Source of the DNA: an uncultured Bacilli bacterium
GTDB lineage: Bacteria; Bacillota_I; Bacilli_A; RF39; UBA660
Assembly: GCA_934098555.1 (NCBI GenBank)
Contig: CAKOOQ010000039.1
Location: 1-7,283, forward strand
Direction: 5' to 3'
DNA: 7,283 nucleotides
The notes under the pieces are model-generated. The model was not told the DNA's origin and made no database searches. It saw nothing but the letters and a program-made list of their open reading frames with translations. Shown here piece by piece: positions 6,088 to 7,283 of this stretch. Made by a program: the position numbers and the translations under genes. Position 1 is the stretch's first letter; every line of letters begins with the position of its first letter.

Positions 6088-6204
6088 AATGCTCACTTCC
6101 TTCCTACTCATATACTACACTACTAAACTATCATGTTTATGTGTGGACTGCAATTTAATTCGGTCGTCAAATACCGACAAAATAAATAACACATAACTCA
6201 CGAC
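6088..6204 (-). promoter_or_regulatory. Long 5' leader of the csp genes with small hairpin
   Basis: The region between the predicted start near 6204 and the first csp ATG has no reading frame of note. A hairpin TCGGT/ACCGA with an 8-nt loop lies at 6160-6177. Long structured leaders that change fold with temperature are known for csp mRNAs. A similar role here is inferred from length and position only. Confidence 0.45.
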
Positions 6205-6210
6205 ATGTTC

Positions 6211-6219
6211 ATTATAGCA
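6211..6219 (-). promoter_or_regulatory. Extended -10 promoter of the csp pair
   Basis: The minus strand reads TGCTATAAT, a perfect TATAAT with a TG extension. No convincing -35 lies 16-18 bp upstream, which is tolerable for an extended -10 promoter. The start would be near 6204. Confidence 0.65.
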
Positions 6220-6312
6220 TAAACGATTTTCGACCTTTTTCTTATTTTCTTTTATGTAGGTTTAAGCGTTTATTATTCACAAAAGTGCACATTTGAAAGT
6301 TTCATTTTGCAT

Positions 6313-6340
6313 TTCAGACGTTTTCCCCTGTCATTCAGAC
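6313..6340 (+). promoter_or_regulatory. Putative AgrA (LytTR-type) binding site upstream of agrB
   Basis: The heptamer TTCAGAC occurs at 6313-6319 and 6334-6340, exactly 21 bp apart, with TTT following both at matching offset. Paired direct repeats of about 9 bp with 12-bp gaps (two helical turns) are the hallmark of LytTR-domain regulators such as AgrA and ComE. The site sits immediately upstream of the putative agrB promoter, as AgrA sites do. A weaker CATTTGAAAGTTT at 6290-6302 may be a third, degenerate half site. Confidence 0.6.
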
Positions 6341-6345
6341 AATTT

Positions 6346-6376
6346 TAGACCTATTTTAATTAAAAATTGCTAAAAT
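6346..6376 (+). promoter_or_regulatory. Putative agrBD promoter
   Basis: TAGACC (6346-6351) and an extended -10 TGCTAAAAT (6368-6376) are separated by 19 bp. A weak -35 with an overlong spacer is what activator-dependent agr promoters show. The start would be near 6383, just before the AAGGAG of agrB. A TTTAAT at 6355-6360 is an alternative -10. Confidence 0.45.
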
Positions 6377-6401
6377 TTTTCTTGTAAGGAGAAGTGATTT
6401 A

Positions 6402-7001
6402 GTGAAAAAAAAGTTTATTGAATCTTCTTTATTGTTTATCAAAAAAGAAAGAACAATCAGTGAACTTGATGAAAAGAAATTAAGATATGGATTCGAATGC
6501 TTTTATAATTTTTTTACAAAGGCAATTGTTTTGATAATCTTAGCTATAATATTTAATATTTTACCCGAAATATTATTATTAGCTTTCGCCCATTGGGCTT
6601 TAAGATTATTTGGCTTTGGAATTCATATGAAAACAACCCTAGAATGTTGGTTTACAACTTTACCTTTATATATAGGAGGCGGTTTGTTTATCAAATATGG
6701 TTATTTTCCTAGCTATATTTCTTATTCAATAATGATAACTGGAATGATTTTGTTTTTGTTATTTGCTCCTGCAGATACTCCTGCAAGACCACTTATCAGA
6801 AAGAAAAAAAGAAAACGCGCTAAAGTTTTCGCAAACATAATTCTTTTAATATTTATAATATTATATTTCATCACAACAAACATAATTTATAAAAACGTTA
6901 TTGTTTATGCGATTATTTTAGAATCTATTTCCATAAACCCTATCACATATAAACTATTCTCTACTCCTTTTAATAATTATAAAAGCTATAAAGAGCTTTA
7001 A
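6402..7001 (+). CDS. agrB: AgrB, autoinducer-processing membrane cysteine peptidase
   Basis: AgrB cuts the C-terminal tail off the AgrD propeptide and closes the thiolactone ring at the cytoplasmic membrane. The 199-residue length is typical. The catalytic His75 and Cys82 lie in LRLFGFGIHMKTTLECW with the family's 7-residue separation, preceded by the conserved Arg68. The second family motif FAPADTPARPL (121-131) is followed by a basic cluster KKKRKR. Hydrophobic segments fall near 39-62, 84-97, 105-122, 144-160 and 163-178, giving a polytopic protein with a basic cytoplasmic N-terminus. The start is a GTG, with AAGGAG ending 10 nt upstream. agrD follows 57 nt downstream on the same strand with no terminator between. 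A LytTR-like repeat precedes the promoter, suggesting autoregulation by the peptide circuit. The gene is divergent from the csp pair. Confidence 0.95.
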   Translation: MKKKFIESSLLFIKKERTISELDEKKLRYGFECFYNFFTKAIVLIILAIIFNILPEILLLAFAHWALRLFGFGIHMKTTLECWFTTLPLYIGGGLFIKYGYFPSYISYSIMITGMILFLLFAPADTPARPLIRKKKRKRAKVFANIILLIFIILYFITTNIIYKNVIVYAIILESISINPITYKLFSTPFNNYKSYKEL

Positions 7002-7058
7002 GTATGGTTTAAATTTATAATATAGATTTGAACAATGGATAAGGAAAGGAGTGTTATT

Positions 7059-7172
7059 ATGTTTTTAGCCAATATGTTAGCAGGAATCGCAAATTTATTT
7101 GCTAAATCTGCTTCATCTGCATGCCTTTTAATGTTCTTTGATGAACCAAAAGCAGACATGGACATTTTATAA
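7059..7172 (+). CDS. agrD: AgrD, cyclic lactone autoinducer propeptide (37 residues)
   Basis: This is the precursor of the secreted quorum-sensing peptide. Its three parts match AgrD: an N-terminal amphipathic helix (MFLANMLAGIANLFAK), a core SASSACLLMF containing the only cysteine (Cys22), and an acidic tail FDEPKADMDIL with the E-P-K motif recognised by AgrB. By comparison with Clostridium perfringens AgrD (core CLWFT), AgrB would cut after Phe26 and join Cys22 to it as a five-residue CLLMF thiolactone. The N-terminal end of the mature peptide cannot be fixed from sequence. AAGGAAAGGAG lies 7 nt before this ATG. An in-frame ATG at 7035 would add eight residues but has no ribosome binding site. 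It is close downstream of agrB and is followed by a strong terminator. Confidence 0.92.
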   Translation: MFLANMLAGIANLFAKSASSACLLMFFDEPKADMDIL

Positions 7173-7182
7173 TAATGCTTTT

Positions 7183-7212
7183 AAAAACCGAGCCTTAGGC
7201 GCTCGGTTTTTT
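7183..7212. terminator. Bidirectional intrinsic terminator after agrD
   Basis: AAAAACCGAGC pairs with GCTCGGTTTTT around a 7-nt loop, an 11-bp stem with a GC-rich core, with a T run following on the plus strand and a U tract on the minus strand. It would end the agrBD transcript and also the convergent gene entering from the right, whose probable TAA (7197-7195) lies in the loop. Confidence 0.9.
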
Positions 7213-7283
7213 GTTCACTTTAATTTCACTGCGAAAATAATTATTTTTAATAGAAGTGGTAATGTATAAGCTTTTTTTGTTAA
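7195..7283 (-). CDS. C-terminal fragment of a convergent gene, possibly an AgrC-type sensor kinase
   Basis: Reading leftwards from the edge, 28 codons precede a TAA: NKKSLYITTSIKNNYFRSEI followed by KVNKKPSA. The pattern L-x-I-T-T-x-I-K-N-x-Y-F-x-x-E-I-x-V resembles the last two strands of GHKL-type histidine kinases of the AgrC family, whose ends read like L-N-T-x-I-E-x-x-F-F-x-Q-x-x-x-I. The stop lies within the loop of the shared terminator, so the final codons (K-K-P-S-A) come from the hairpin itself. Another minus frame (ending FAVKLK then TGA at 7218-7216) is also open to the edge, and 89 bases cannot exclude it. The kinase call rests on this short match and on the neighbouring agrBD. 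Confidence 0.4.
   Translation of the reverse strand, partial: NKKSLYITTSIKNNYFRSEIKVNKKPSA

Noticed and set aside
6088..6111. Upstream ATG extending the first cold-shock protein by eight residues (MSRKEVSI)
   Set aside because: The extension covers the AGGAAGG ribosome binding site, and CspA proteins, including the paralogue here, start at MLxGTVKWF.
7016..7021. TATAAT between agrB and agrD as a separate agrD promoter
   Set aside because: No -35 element at suitable distance and no TG extension; A/T-rich intergenic DNA makes this match unremarkable.
7035..7058. Upstream in-frame ATG adding MDKERSVI to AgrD
   Set aside because: No ribosome binding site precedes it, and the AAGGAAAGGAG lies inside the extension at correct spacing for the ATG at 7059.
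7216..7283. Alternative minus-strand frame at the right edge ending FAVKLK then TGA
   Set aside because: It is open but has no family resemblance; the frame ending at 7195 looks like an AgrC-type C-terminus. Not fully excluded.

Overview
The window is A+T-rich DNA with strong Shine-Dalgarno sequences, compact genes and U-tract terminators. The proteins (SecA with a Bacilli-like motor core, long-form HPF, small CspA-type proteins, an Agr peptide system) point to a low-GC Bacillota, most likely of the Bacilli/Erysipelotrichia type. I cannot place the genus. All stop codons seen are TAA or TAG, and the tryptophan codons I checked are TGG, so the window does not show how TGA is read.

Layout. Positions 1-1444 (minus strand) hold the first 21 codons of a helix-turn-helix DNA-binding protein, preceded in the same probable transcript by a 449-residue protein that I do not recognise. 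Positions 1556-2352 hold a 204-residue proline-rich, repeat-containing protein of unknown function. Its upstream region has five copies of a TGTTTGTAA-like motif around a putative promoter, and an intrinsic terminator between that promoter and the start codon. Positions 2413-5576 hold the housekeeping core: secA, the preprotein translocase ATPase, preceded by hpf, the hibernation factor. Positions 5641-6087 hold two tandem cold-shock protein genes that share a promoter with a leader of about 115 nt. All of these read on the minus strand.

From 6313 the window switches to the plus strand with an Agr-type quorum-sensing module. It has a LytTR-style direct repeat (TTCAGAC twice, exactly 21 bp apart), then a putative promoter, then agrB (membrane peptidase), then a 37-codon agrD at 7059-7172 whose core is predicted to be the cyclic thiolactone CLLMF. 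A bidirectional terminator follows. The opposite strand enters from the right edge with a reading frame whose last 28 codons resemble the C-terminus of an AgrC-type sensor kinase.

How the genes may work together. AgrB would trim and cyclise AgrD. A kinase and response regulator, likely just beyond the right edge, would sense the exported peptide, and the regulator would bind the 21-bp-spaced repeats to drive agrBD (inference). The secA-hpf pair is the classic Bacilli neighbourhood, but prfB is not downstream. The most unusual parts are the non-canonical agr arrangement, the repeat-flanked and possibly attenuated promoter of the proline-rich gene, and the unrecognised 449-residue protein.
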